A program made the translations under genes and the position numbers. Below are positions 55,064 to 64,000 of a stretch of 64,000 bases of DNA, one piece after another (positions within the stretch are counted from its first letter, which is position 1; every line of letters starts with the position of its first letter). Origin of the DNA: Rhizopus arrhizus. Taxonomy: Eukaryota > Mucoromycota > Mucoromycetes > Mucorales > Rhizopodaceae. The notes under the pieces were generated by a model. The model was not told where the DNA came from. It did no database searches and worked only from the letters and a program-made list of their open reading frames with translations. Where the stretch lies: contig JAKZZE010000005.1 of assembly GCA_024220505.1 (NCBI GenBank), positions 1,944,501 to 2,008,500 of the forward strand, read 5' to 3'.

Positions 55064-57430
55064 CTAGTTGTCCTCTTCAGACTCGGAGGCATCATGCTTT
55101 CTTTTTTTAGACTTAAAAAATGTAAAATTTTGACTGACATGAGTACTATCAGAGACAGCGGCATCCATCTCGCAAACGCTTCCAATATCACTGTACATAT
55201 TTGTAGCAATTCTCTTTCTTAGTGCAGGAATCAATGATGTGTAAAAATGCTATCAAATGTTGATGTCAATTCAACGCGGCCGTGCACTTGTAAAAGAAAA
55301 AGACACTTACTTTGAATCTAAAAAGAGCTAGGAGAGTATTTTCAATACAAGCAATGTCTGCAAAACGTCTTGGTATTACAAGGATTGAGTGGGGGTTGCA
55401 ACGAAGTAGTCATTCACTTTTGTCAACAGGTAGATATAGCCGTGTAAACCTATAGAATATGATTTTGTCAATAATTTCCCGCTACGGCTAATCACAATAT
55501 CATCACCTATCATATCAATTGCTAAAAGAGATGAGGGAGAGGTACCAAATGCATGCAAGCTGTTCATGATAGAAGCATTTATGCGCAAATTTTTTGACTG
55601 CTGCTTTAATTTCAACTCTGAAGTCACCTTCGATCTCTTCCACTCATTACTACATAAGTCTACGTTCTTGCGATCATTGTATCTCAGTATCAAATCTATT
55701 TTACGTGCATACGTTGCTGACGAATCTTCAATGTGGAACAATCGTTTGTTAGTTTCAATTGCAATTTTGCTGCTAGAGCAGCCAGTTTCTCCACTGAGAA
55801 AAATAAGAGAGATATGATTAGAGAAATATCAACTTTGGTTCTATGCACATACTCGATCATATTCAGGTCAGTTTTAATTAGCAGTGTGTCCAGATAGCTA
55901 GCGAAGCGTCGGTAGAAGGTCATCTCCTGCTCGTCGCCCGCTTCGTTCCACAACTGCGTGTCTTCAATTCTGTTAATGATAGTTGGCAGTTGTCAATAGA
56001 ATGTTCAAGGTTTCCGTATATTGTTCTACTTACACTTTCTCCAGAATTGCTAGCGCCTTGTACATGTCACTGTGTCTCAACTTCTCTTTGACAAGTCTGG
56101 CTTTTTCCAACTGCACTTTATACAGTATATCATCCATATCTTTCTTGCTGCCGAGCAAATTACGAACGCCTGTCATGGCTTCAGCAACGGAATTTGTGAC
56201 AGTGGTTGTAGTTATTATTGTGGAGGGCGGTGATCTATTCAACTTCTCTTGGTATACTTTCTTCATATATGGATTCAGATAGTTGTAAATTCCGGAAAGG
56301 CTCAATCTGCATACATTTATCGTTAATATGGGCAAGACGTATTTTTATTTATATTACTTACTCGAGCAATGCATCCTCTTCACACGTGAGTTCTTCTTTC
56401 AAAAGTAGAGGTGCGCAAATAAATAATAGATCCGCCTTGGGAGAGCCATTGCTTTTGTAATCACTCAAATGCATCTTCTCTTCTTCATTTAAAAGCGCAC
56501 TTGGAGAACACTGTTGAAAAAAATTAGAAAATCCAGCACAGTTCTGATGGAAAAAGTATATGGCGTTTACCTTTTTATGGGCCAAATAATGAAAGCGCAA
56601 TTCATGATCATCCGCTAGTATCTTATCCCAGGTAAGATGTGCAGAAGCAATAGTGTCATCGCCAGTGGTGGGAGTAATAGTACTAGTGCTGGTTGCTTCA
56701 TAGCTTCGAGAGGCAGTTTCAGCAGCGGTTCTTATTATACCCTCTTTACCTGCGGTAGTAGTAGCATCATCGACAGTGGCAGTAGAAGAATCAGCAATAA
56801 GTTCATTATCATTGGTAGTAAAGGACTCGGCTAGCATAGTAGTGGCGGCAGCAGTAGCCATCACAGCGGCCCCAATTGCGTTGACCGTGGAGGTAACTCT
56901 TGCATCATACTAAATGTTATTTGTTTTGTTTTGTGGTTAATATCAAGATATGGATGGTTGTGAATTATTTGCAACTTACGAGTGCCTTTGCTCCTTTTAA
57001 AATATCCTCCCAAAATGCCTTGTTATACGTGCCTTTTCTTTTGGTAAATCGTACATTTCATTAACAGATTATTACATCAATCAAAGTAATTAAGCTACTT
57101 ACCCTTCTACTATCATCTCCAACTTTTTATAATCTCGTAGGACCATTGCAAATCGGCTTCGCCACAATCCAAAAAGAGTCATTGGCTCTATCTGCTGCTT
57201 GTACTCCAGCCATTGCATGAGATTCATTTTGTTCTCTGTGATGAAATCATTGAAATAAGGAACTCTGTTATTCTTTATGTAGTTATGTAATGTTGCAAAA
57301 AAATTGAACTTTTGATTAGTATATTACGATCCACGGGTAAGTATCTCTATTGATTTACCTTGTTTTGCTCGATACGATTAAAGAGTATTTTTATTTTAAA
57401 TTTAAGATAACCCAATTGAGCACATAACCA
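55064..57430 (-). CDS. Mucoromycete-type multi-exon protein with a possible PD-(D/E)XK nuclease core
   Basis: Nine exons: complement(join(55064..55249, 55311..55793, 55853..55969, 56034..56306, 56362..56510, 56571..56909, 56980..57037, 57103..57308, 57359..57430)), about 627 residues; the 5' end is not found. All other joins keep frame, but exon 55311-55793 is one base short at the G-run 55391-55395 (C-run in the message). Parts in order: helical N-terminus (WLCAQLGYLKFKIKILFNRI), a Thr/Ala-rich insert, KADLLFICAPLLLKEEL, a helical middle, then ATYARKIDLILRYNDRKNVD followed by LCSNEWKRS and KLKQQSKNLRINASI. Beta strands (GLHGYIYLLTKV) and a nuclear-signal tail KKRKHDASESEEDN close it. KIDLIL...EWK...Q..K fits the PD-(D/E)XK spacing. 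I know similar multicopy proteins in Mucoromycota, but not their function. Confidence 0.6.
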
Positions 57431-57544
57431 CTTTTAGGATTGCATTGCCCGGGTTAGATCAAAAAGAGGATTAAATGAACGAAAAACCTTTTTGATAGTC
57501 AAAAAGGGAAAAAGGAAAGGGAAGGGAAGAGGTAGAAAAGAGCT

Positions 57545-58305
57545 CTAGATCTTGTCTAGGAGAGGGTTGTGATAGTTGTGAGGGGGAGCGAGATCAAAAG
57601 ACTCCAAGAAATTGAGGTCTATGAGTCCAGATTGGAGAAAGTAGTTAGTGACAGCGTTGTAAAGAGGAGCCTTGAGACGGCGGAAAGCAGAACCAAGTCG
57701 TTGGAGGAATACATGACGAGAAAGTTTAGTTTTTCTTTCAATGGGATTCATTGAGAAGTGTAGGATCACGAATGATGGAGGGGCTCAGAGGGTCAAAGTC
57801 GTCACGAATAGTGATTTTGTATTTGTACAGTTGAGAACGGAGCTCAGGTTCGAAACCGGTATGGATAAGGAAGCTGACCACATTTCGATCTGAATATTGA
57901 ATATCCAGAATGCGGCGTGTGTTAATGTGCAACTCACGAAGGTTAGCACGGAGTTGATGGATGGGGAGGCGACGGTGAATAGGAACGTGAATAAACGTGA
58001 AGCTGGAAGGAGCAGTAGGAGAGGAAAATTGTCGAGCAATGGCAGCTAAACTGTGTTTGGGTTTGGAATTCGGAAGCTTAGATACCTTGGTTGTGGGAGG
58101 AGCAGCATCATTGCTGGGGGAGCGTGGACGTTTGGAGGAGGGGGAGAGTAGATTCAGAAGGAGGACTGGAGTTTGCAGTTGGTGTGGGTTCAGAGGATAC
58201 TTGCTTCCGCAAAGAAGCGTTTTCCTGTTGCAACTGGTGTATCTTGGCATTAGCGATTGCGAGTTCATTTTGTAATCGTTGAATGGTTTGAAGGTGGGTG
58301 GACAT
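57545..58305 (-). mobile_element. LINE ORF1 fragment
   Basis: The minus strand starts MSTHLQTIQRLQNELAIANA with a heptad-like coiled coil (QLQQENASLRKQ), then a Ser/Pro linker. After a frame change near 58130 it continues SKRPRSPSNDAAPP..., LPIHQLRANLRELHINTRRI and SFLIHTGFEPELRSQLYKYK, and after another frame change near 57760 SRHVFLQRLGSAFRRLKAPL. The coiled coil, RRM-like middle and basic layout match LINE ORF1 RNA-binding proteins. The reverse transcriptase part is absent. The two frame changes make it non-functional. Confidence 0.6.
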
Positions 58306-58373
58306 GATGGGTTATTTCCTTAAAAGGAAAAAATTATCAAAAGTGTTGGGGAAGCGAAAGAGTACCCGCGTTA

Positions 58374-58493
58374 ACTGTACACTATTTCCAGAATATAATG
58401 TCACATTTTCTTTTTTTTACAAACTTCATAATGCAATCAAGATCTAAAGGCGACAAAGTAGCGTAGTATTTATTCCTAAAAACAGTATATTTT
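58374..58493. repeat. Small inverted-repeat element, copy 2 (MITE-like)
   Basis: Begins tgtacactatttccagaata and runs through acaaacttcataatgcaat and ggcgacaaagtagcg to tttattcctaaaaacagta. Each of these blocks aligns, in order, with the reverse complement of 26394-26505. Its right inverted arm is more decayed than in copy 1. TA lies at both edges. Confidence 0.65.
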
Positions 58494-59462
58494 TTCTTCT
58501 TGTAGATGCCATTCTGTGAAAAAAGAAGAAAGTCTATTTGGGTACACTTAGTTTCCCGCTGTATGATACGATCCTCGTCAAATGGAGTAGCTTTCTTTTT
58601 GAGTAACACGCTTGTATTATATTTGAATAGATTACATGTCAATATCTTTCGTGTACTTTGATTGGTTATTTCATGATTTATTTACTATTCATCCAATTCT
58701 AGGGGGTACACAAGTACTCTTGTTTACCTTTTTTGTAAATTGAAAAAAAAAGAGAAGAAATTGTATCATTTGTTAAATGTCTTTATGCTGCAGCTTGTAA
58801 GATAGTAAGCGTTTATTAAACAATAAGCAAATTGTGCTGTATAGCCAATAGAACATCATTTCATTCGCTTGTGTTCTTTTAAGATCATTGCACCTTTTTT
58901 TTTTTTCTTGGATAGCAGGATAGAGATGAATAGTACTATTTCGTGTTTACTAGAGTATTCAAATCAAATCCAAGGCTCATTGTAGTTTACTTAAGGATTT
59001 CTTTTAATAACTGACAATGGATAAGGCATTGAACGTACGATTTCTCATGGTTATTAAAGTGATACAAATGTAACGTGAATCATCTAAGCCTTATTTTTTG
59101 TTATTGATTGATATTCAAGTCAATATGTTTTGAAACATTCATTATCAGAGTGACCTGGATTCTTTTTTAAAGAGTGAATTTATCTTGAGATGAATTAAAC
59201 TTTATAATTATTAGTAAACACAAGAGAGAAAGAGAGAATGGGTGTGATTATTTTGTAAGCATTAGAAAGCATCAATAATGCAACTGTTTTTAATTTTAAA
59301 GTCATAACCTGAATGCCAAATAATATTTTAGTAATCTTTTGTAATCAAAAACCCCGTCTAACTGAGTTTTTATTTTTTTTTTGGTAGAAGAGACAGACAT
59401 ATAAATAGGAAATCAATGGTTTCTTCTTTTTCTTTTTATTATCAAAACAAAAAAAAAGTAAA
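58494..59462. other. Intergenic, no gene seen
   Basis: AT-rich. Contains the promoter side of the second WrbA gene; no coding frame. Confidence 0.5.
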
Positions 59463-60125
59463 ATGGCTGCTAAAGTTTACATCATCATCTACTCTCTCTA
59501 TCACCACATCTACACTCTTGCTAAAGAAGTTAAAAAAGGACTTGAAGCTTCTGGTGTTGAAGCCAAGATCTTCCAAGGTAACGAAATTCATGCATGAATT
59601 TAAATACCAACTCATCTTGTAGTGCCCGAAACACTCTCTGAGGAAATCTTGACAAAGATGCACGCTCCTCCTAAGCCTGATGTACCTGTCATCACAGTCA
59701 ATGATTTACAAGAAGCCGATGGCTACTTGTTTGGTATTCCCACCCGTTTCGGTACCATGCCTGCACAAATTAAGGCTTTTTTGGATGCCACTGGTGGTCT
59801 CTGGGCTTCTGGTGCCTTGGCTGGTAAGTTTGCCGGTACTTTCTTCTCCACAGCCTCTCAACACGGTGGTCAAGAAACCACGGCTTTTACTACCGTTACC
59901 TATCTTGCTCATCACGGTATTGTCTATGTTCCCCTTGGCTTTGCTAACCCTCACTTGTTTGATAACTCGGAAGTGGTCGGTGGTTCAGCCTATGGTGCTG
60001 GTACTATTGCTAATGGTGATGGCAGTAGACAAGTCACCCAAAAAGAACTTGAAATTGCTCAAACTCAAGGTCAAAACTTTGGAAAGATCATTTCTACCTA
60101 TGTCAAGGGAAAGAATGCTGCTTAA
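59463..60125 (+). CDS. WrbA/Pst2-type flavodoxin-like quinone reductase
   Basis: Two exons, join(59463..59577, 59623..60125), 205 residues. Same fold and motifs as the 50 kb paralogue: [74 protein letters not shown]. It ends in VKGKNAA without the acidic/basic tail or CaaX box, so it should be soluble. Its single intron sits at the position of the first intron of the paralogue (after the ...FQ/YQ codon), and the other two paralogue introns are absent. Codon use is more biased, suggesting higher expression. Expected activity: NAD(P)H:quinone reduction in oxidative-stress defence. Confidence 0.94.
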
Positions 60126-60648
60126 GTAATTGTTAATAAACATAATTCTTAACTGATAGACCTCTCCATCACCGTACCTTCTTTTTTTCTTTTTTGCAGA
60201 CTTTTTTTTTTGTGCGTCCATGCAACCTAATTTTCAACCAATGATTTTAGAATGCAACAGCAGGGATTTGATGTCATATCTTCTTGTTTCAACATCAACA
60301 TTCCATTTTCCAATCATATCCCTTCTCTTTCCCTTTCTTGTTTTAAATGTGTGCATCAAACGAGCCATGATTTCCATATTAGGAATACAACACACTAGTT
60401 TAAATAACTGCAACTAACAAAAGCTACAGTTTTTATCAGGATTGTTTGGTGTTGGGTTGATTATTAACAGGTCACAACACAACACAAATCAAGTTATAAA
60501 AAAAATAGAATTCATAGGCCACTATTCATTCTATCTCAAATAACACAAGTCTATCTTTTGTTATTAGAAGGTTGACATACAATTATTTGCATATTATCTT
60601 GGCGATGAACAAAAATAAAAGCCAAGCTTTATTAAAATTGTGGCAAAG
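60126..60648. other. Intergenic, no gene seen
   Basis: 3' flank of the WrbA gene, with several T runs. A 65-codon plus frame here has no coding features. Confidence 0.5.
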
Positions 60649-60845
60649 TCCATAGGATGACGTACTTTATAAAATAAAAAAGTATGATTTGAGTAAGCTG
60701 GAATCCAAAGACATGAGGACTTGATGAAATGCGTCGCAGGAGCGGCTCGAATGCAAGGTTAAATAGGACCGGTGAAGAAAGAAAGCCATTAATATTGAGA
60801 TGGAGCCCCGAAAGAATTCCTTCTCTTTTCTTTTTTTTATACAAA
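60649..60845 (-). mobile_element. Tiny LINE reverse-transcriptase fragment
   Basis: The minus-strand frame contains INGFLSSPVLFNLAFEPLLR followed by RISSSPHVFGFQ. It matches the RT block that reads LLSPLLFNLALEPFLRHVLR in the LINE at 2.4 kb. About 60 codons remain. Its edge abuts the first ATG of the next gene region. Confidence 0.65.
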
Positions 60846-60846
60846 C

Positions 60847-62128
60847 ATGACAAAAAGAAGACAGTTTGCCCTCATTGAGTGGTCTGCGTCCTTAGCAGCA
60901 GAAAAAACCTTATACAAAAATACAGTCAAAAAAGCAGGTTTAGAAAAGCTCAGAAAAGAAGTAAGTTTATATGTCTAGATAAACTATAAGACAAAACTCT
61001 TTTTTAACTAACAATCTACTTTGTTATATCAATTAAGTAGAAGGAAATGAGGTATACCCATATTTCTAAATGTATTGACAAACTCGCGTTCTGATTTTTT
61101 TTTATTACGTAGCAGTGAAGGAAAAAAATAAAAGGTGGCGCATTTCATAAGAACCGATATTTTGATGGGTATTTAAGTATACTAGGCTCTCTCTCTACAA
61201 ATATATCAACTATTTGTATTTTACAGTTTACTAAAAAACGATATTATTTTAAGTTCAAATAAAACATCATCAGTTGAAATGAACACTGTACAGAATCTAG
61301 AAAAATAGCAAGTCAATTTAAAAAGGTAATTTTCGTTTGATAAAAGTGATCTCTAGTGACTAACAAAACCATTGCTTTTACAAATAGTTAAAGAAAATGG
61401 AAAAGTGGGCTGATGTAATCAACACGACCGAAAATTATAAGCTAAACAATTGGTGATGATACAAGTTGATGAAAATAGGGTCGATGACTGTACTGGAGAG
61501 ATGGCCAAGAAAGCAACAATAAGAAAGATTTACAGAGACAAGCTTAAGTCCACCATTGCATCAAAGTGTCATCTTAACACTTTTATAAAAGAAATACCGT
61601 ATATCCGTACCCAAGATGTGCCCTTTATAAAGATGCCAATAATCCAAGTAGCTGGTTTCAGAGGAAAGCTCTCTTTTATAAGCTTACAAAAAAAAAAAGA
61701 GTACAAATTGGAGGATGTTTGTTCTTTTTGTTTTCCTAAGTCGTTGAATCAAATCCGGACAGGATCTTTAGAAAACTTGGTTAATTTTCTATGTACAATT
61801 GATGTAAGATGACGGACAAGACAACCAACATTTTGCATTATCTAACATTACTTCTTTTCTTTTTTAGGATATGTTGGATGATCTACATAAGATTTACCAT
61901 GATCATAGTTCCAGTGATGAAAATCATATCGAAAGCATCTTAACTGAAGTCAATCAAAAGAAAAGGCTTAGTTACAATGTTTGGTTGCCAAAAGCCACTT
62001 TTGAAATAGAGAGCGATGACGATGAAGACGATGAGGATGAAGACAATGACGATAAAGACAATGACGATAAAGACAATGACGATAAAGACGATGACGATGA
62101 AGAATATGATGATGATAATGAAGATTAG
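60847..62128 (+). pseudogene. Diverged, probably broken relative of the 55-57 kb nuclease-like family
   Basis: The best-supported coding is join(61456..61803, 61868..62128), with a clean intron gtaaga..tttttag. It reads GFRGKLSFISLQKKKEYKLE, SFCFPKSLNQIRTGSLENLV and FLCTIDDMLDDLHKIY, the same strand-and-helix order as the C-terminal domain of the 55 kb gene. Upstream DDCTGEMAKKATIRKIYRDK corresponds to its DLCSNEWKRS region, but E-x-K is lost. Further upstream pieces (60847-60960, MTKRRQFALIEWSASL...; about 61225-61330; 61388-61450, LKKMEKWADVINTTENY) are separated by a TAG and a frame break, so the full gene is probably dead. The C-terminus is an Asp-rich repeat (units of aatgacgataaagac) in place of the nuclear-signal tail. 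Confidence 0.45.
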
Positions 62129-62330
62129 CTTTCTTCATTTATTTATATACACATACACACAATAAATATTGAGTTTTGGTTATAATCCTATAAGACTATG
62201 TAATGCGGATGACGTTCTTATGGTTAAGGCTTCAATATCCATCCGTATATAGTATAACAAATTATACTGTAATGTGTTGTCCATTTTTATTATAGTTATT
62301 TTGATAACGTTTACTTTTGTGCTTTGTTAC
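62129..62330. other. Short intergenic gap between convergent genes
   Basis: AT-rich 3' flanks only. Confidence 0.5.
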
Positions 62331-62732
62331 TTAATAGTCTGCAGACTCACTCTGATGTGCATGAAAGAAGCATTCTTGACGGTATTTGTTGTCGTTTTCA
62401 CATCCTTCACACTCAATTGTAGCGTCATCATTACAAATATCTATATAAATAATAGGTTATTATCTTGATTTCATGTATCATATAAATGTCTTACAACACC
62501 AATCGTCCATTTCATCATGGAGTTCCTCTTGCTGTAAAGGTTTAGGGATTGATCCCTTGGGCCTATCGCTACTACTATCACTACGGATAAAGATCATTAG
62601 TTCTGATCTTAAAGCATTGTATCTTTTTTTCGTATCATCGTCTCTTGATTTTGTAAACTGTCGATACTTTTGATTCAACGCATTTTCCTCTTGCAATTTC
62701 CGTATCAAATCATCGCTATCATCGTCTGTCAT
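62331..62732 (-). CDS. ANCHR/ZFYVE19-like protein (MIM helix plus B-box-type zinc finger)
   Basis: Two exons, complement(join(62331..62440, 62495..62732)), 115 residues. The splice (gtaaga..tatatag) joins DEMDDWC to YICNDDATIECEGCENDNKY and RQECFFHAHQSESADY. This gives a C-terminal Cys/His cluster (W-C-x-I-C, E-C-x-x-C, C, H-x-H) with the same spacing as the end of human ZFYVE19/ANCHR. The N-terminal helix DDLIRKLQEENALNQKYRQF fits an ESCRT-III-binding MIM-like helix, also present in ANCHR. ANCHR holds back VPS4 in the abscission (NoCut) checkpoint. The FYVE finger of the animal protein is missing; a CPIC pair 60-70 codons upstream (about 62815) could belong to an unfound first exon. Divergent from PacC. 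Confidence 0.7.
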
Positions 62733-63101
62733 AGATGCTGACGAAACCGTAGATGATATCAACCATGTATAGCAAAAAAGTATGAAGTTACTCTTTGTTT
62801 ATCAATTGAATGACAAATCGGACAGGAGTTGGTCAGATTATTGTTTTTAAAAAAAAATAACGGGGAATTTATTTTCAAAAAGCTGGGCAAATTTATTTCA
62901 AACATCCAAACTAGTCTCGTTTTCCTGGAGAATTTAATCTCACACAAGTGTCCAAAATTATTCTTTTGAAATAAAAACCCAGACTAAAGCTTTAATTTTA
63001 GGAAATGCCAAGAAATATTCCTTTTATAGTAAAATGGTATCATCGAGTATCTTTTTAAAGCCCTTCTTTTTCTTTTTCTTTTTCTTTTCTTTAGATTAAA
63101 C
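62733..63101. promoter_or_regulatory. Shared divergent promoter, ANCHR-like and PacC
   Basis: The 369 bp between the divergent starts. It ends in a long pyrimidine tract (63062-63092) just before the PacC ATG. No GCCARG-type PacC site was noticed. Confidence 0.4.
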
Positions 63102-64000
63102 ATGCAATCATCATTAATAATGGATGATAATGAAACTCATTTATGTAAATGGTCCAATTGTACTCTTCTATTTGACGATCCAGAGCAACTTTATCTTCAT
63201 TTGACCAATGATCATGTTGGCAGAAAATCAACTGGAAATCTGTGTCTTACTTGTCATTGGGAAAATTGTGATGTGACAGTGATCAAGAGAGATCATATCA
63301 CAAGTCATCTTAGGGTACATGTGCCTTTAAAACCACATAAATGCCAGGTAAGAGAAAAGAAGGGATAATAATAAGCTTGTATTCATATAAAGTATAGTTT
63401 TGTAATAAATCATTCAAACGCCCTCAAGATTTAAAAAAGCATGAAAAGATTCACAGCGACCAGCATATAGCCCAACTTAGATCTCATCGTCATCATAACT
63501 CTTTGACTCCTGTGAGCCAATCGAGTAGAGATAATTCGCCCGTCTTGTCAGAAGGAAATTCATCGTCACATCCTATTTCACCACCTCAAAGTATTTACTC
63601 TGATGGTAATGAATAAAATAGAATAACCAGTGACTTATCGTCTTAAAGTAGAGTTACAGAATGAGCACTGGTTTTATTCTCAACAGAAACCAAACTATGG
63701 TAATTTTATTCAAGATAATAACCCAATCATCATGTCACAAGCCAATAATCCTGACTATATCCTACAAGACATCTTCTTTCCTATGGAAATGAATAACAAA
63801 CAAAATGTATACAATCAAGGTAAGAAAGAATAAGCGATGAGACCATGTAATAATATAAAGATAGACATGGCAAACAGACTTGATCAACTTCAATATCTAA
63901 TTGATTCAGGCACAATCGATCAATCCAATTTTAATCTCAACATTAACAACGATCAGCAATTAGAAGACATGAATGCCTGGTTGACTGATCTATCTCAAAG
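63102..64000 (+). CDS. pacC: PacC/Rim101 pH-response zinc-finger factor (3' end outside window)
   Basis: Exons 63102..63347, 63398..63605, 63649..63819, 63865..>64000. Three C2H2 fingers in the PacC arrangement: [20 protein letters not shown] (finger 1), [20 protein letters not shown] with [14 protein letters not shown] before it (finger 2), and [21 protein letters not shown] created by the first splice (finger 3). HVPLKPHKC between fingers 2 and 3 is diagnostic. The Ser/Pro-rich stretch after the fingers and the Asn/Gln-rich part follow the usual layout. PacC/Rim101 is activated by Pal/Rim-dependent proteolysis at alkaline pH. The start at 63102 is only 14 residues before the first finger Cys, shorter than in ascomycetes. 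Truncated by the window edge. Confidence 0.94.

Noticed and set aside
61990..62128. Asp/Asn/Lys repeat considered as a CRISPR-like or regulatory repeat
   Set aside because: The 15-bp units are in frame and encode an acidic tail; no spacers.

Overview
The window reads as nuclear DNA of an early-diverging filamentous fungus, most likely Mucoromycota (Mucorales-type). The sequence is AT-rich with many long poly-T runs. Genes are compact and carry frequent 45-65 bp GT-AG introns, some with a TACTAAC-like branch site. The gene set fits: a white-collar-2 photoreceptor partner, PacC/Rim101, a Pho80-type cyclin, a Fus3-type MAPK relic, mitochondrial EF-Tu and fungal WrbA-type flavoproteins. LINE and Tc1/mariner debris lies between the genes. 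No species can be named from the sequence alone.

Layout. 0-8.5 kb: NmrA-like oxidoreductase, a decayed LINE (minus), TMEM19/DUF92 membrane protein and proteasome subunit alpha-3/PSMA4, the last two convergent with 12 bp between stops. 8.7-18 kb: LINE and Tc1 relics, a dual-specificity phosphatase of the Msg5/Pmp1 type and long poorly coding stretches. 18-26 kb: a dense block with the WC-2-like GATA/PAS factor, a Pcl/Pho80 cyclin, a large CTC1-like OB-fold protein and a short-chain dehydrogenase. 26-32 kb: a repeat island holding a small inverted-repeat element, a LINE with one in-frame stop, a zinc-finger-type pseudogene and a LINE tail. 32-39 kb: a Cdc7-type kinase with a giant N-terminal extension, a 99-residue single-pass membrane protein and mitochondrial EF-Tu. 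40-43 kb: a MAPK pseudogene, an unidentified relic and a CENP-M-like gene. 43-48 kb: three lineage-specific proteins. 50-60 kb: two WrbA paralogues flanking a Tc1/mariner-type transposon with iterated end motifs, a nine-exon gene with a possible PD-(D/E)XK nuclease core, a LINE ORF1 fragment and a second copy of the small inverted-repeat element. 60.8-64 kb: a diverged relative of the nuclease-like gene, an ANCHR/ZFYVE19-like protein, and the start of PacC, divergent from ANCHR.

The genes do not form one pathway. Light sensing (WC-2), pH sensing (PacC), cell cycle (Cdc7, cyclin, ANCHR, CENP-M) and telomere maintenance (CTC1-like) lie side by side among transposon debris. Most reconstructed exon joins keep frame and restore family motifs. 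Several readings are broken by probable C-to-T stops in repeats and pseudogenes, or by single-base breaks at homopolymers in otherwise normal genes; the latter could be assembly errors. All family names rest on motif recognition by eye, with no database search.
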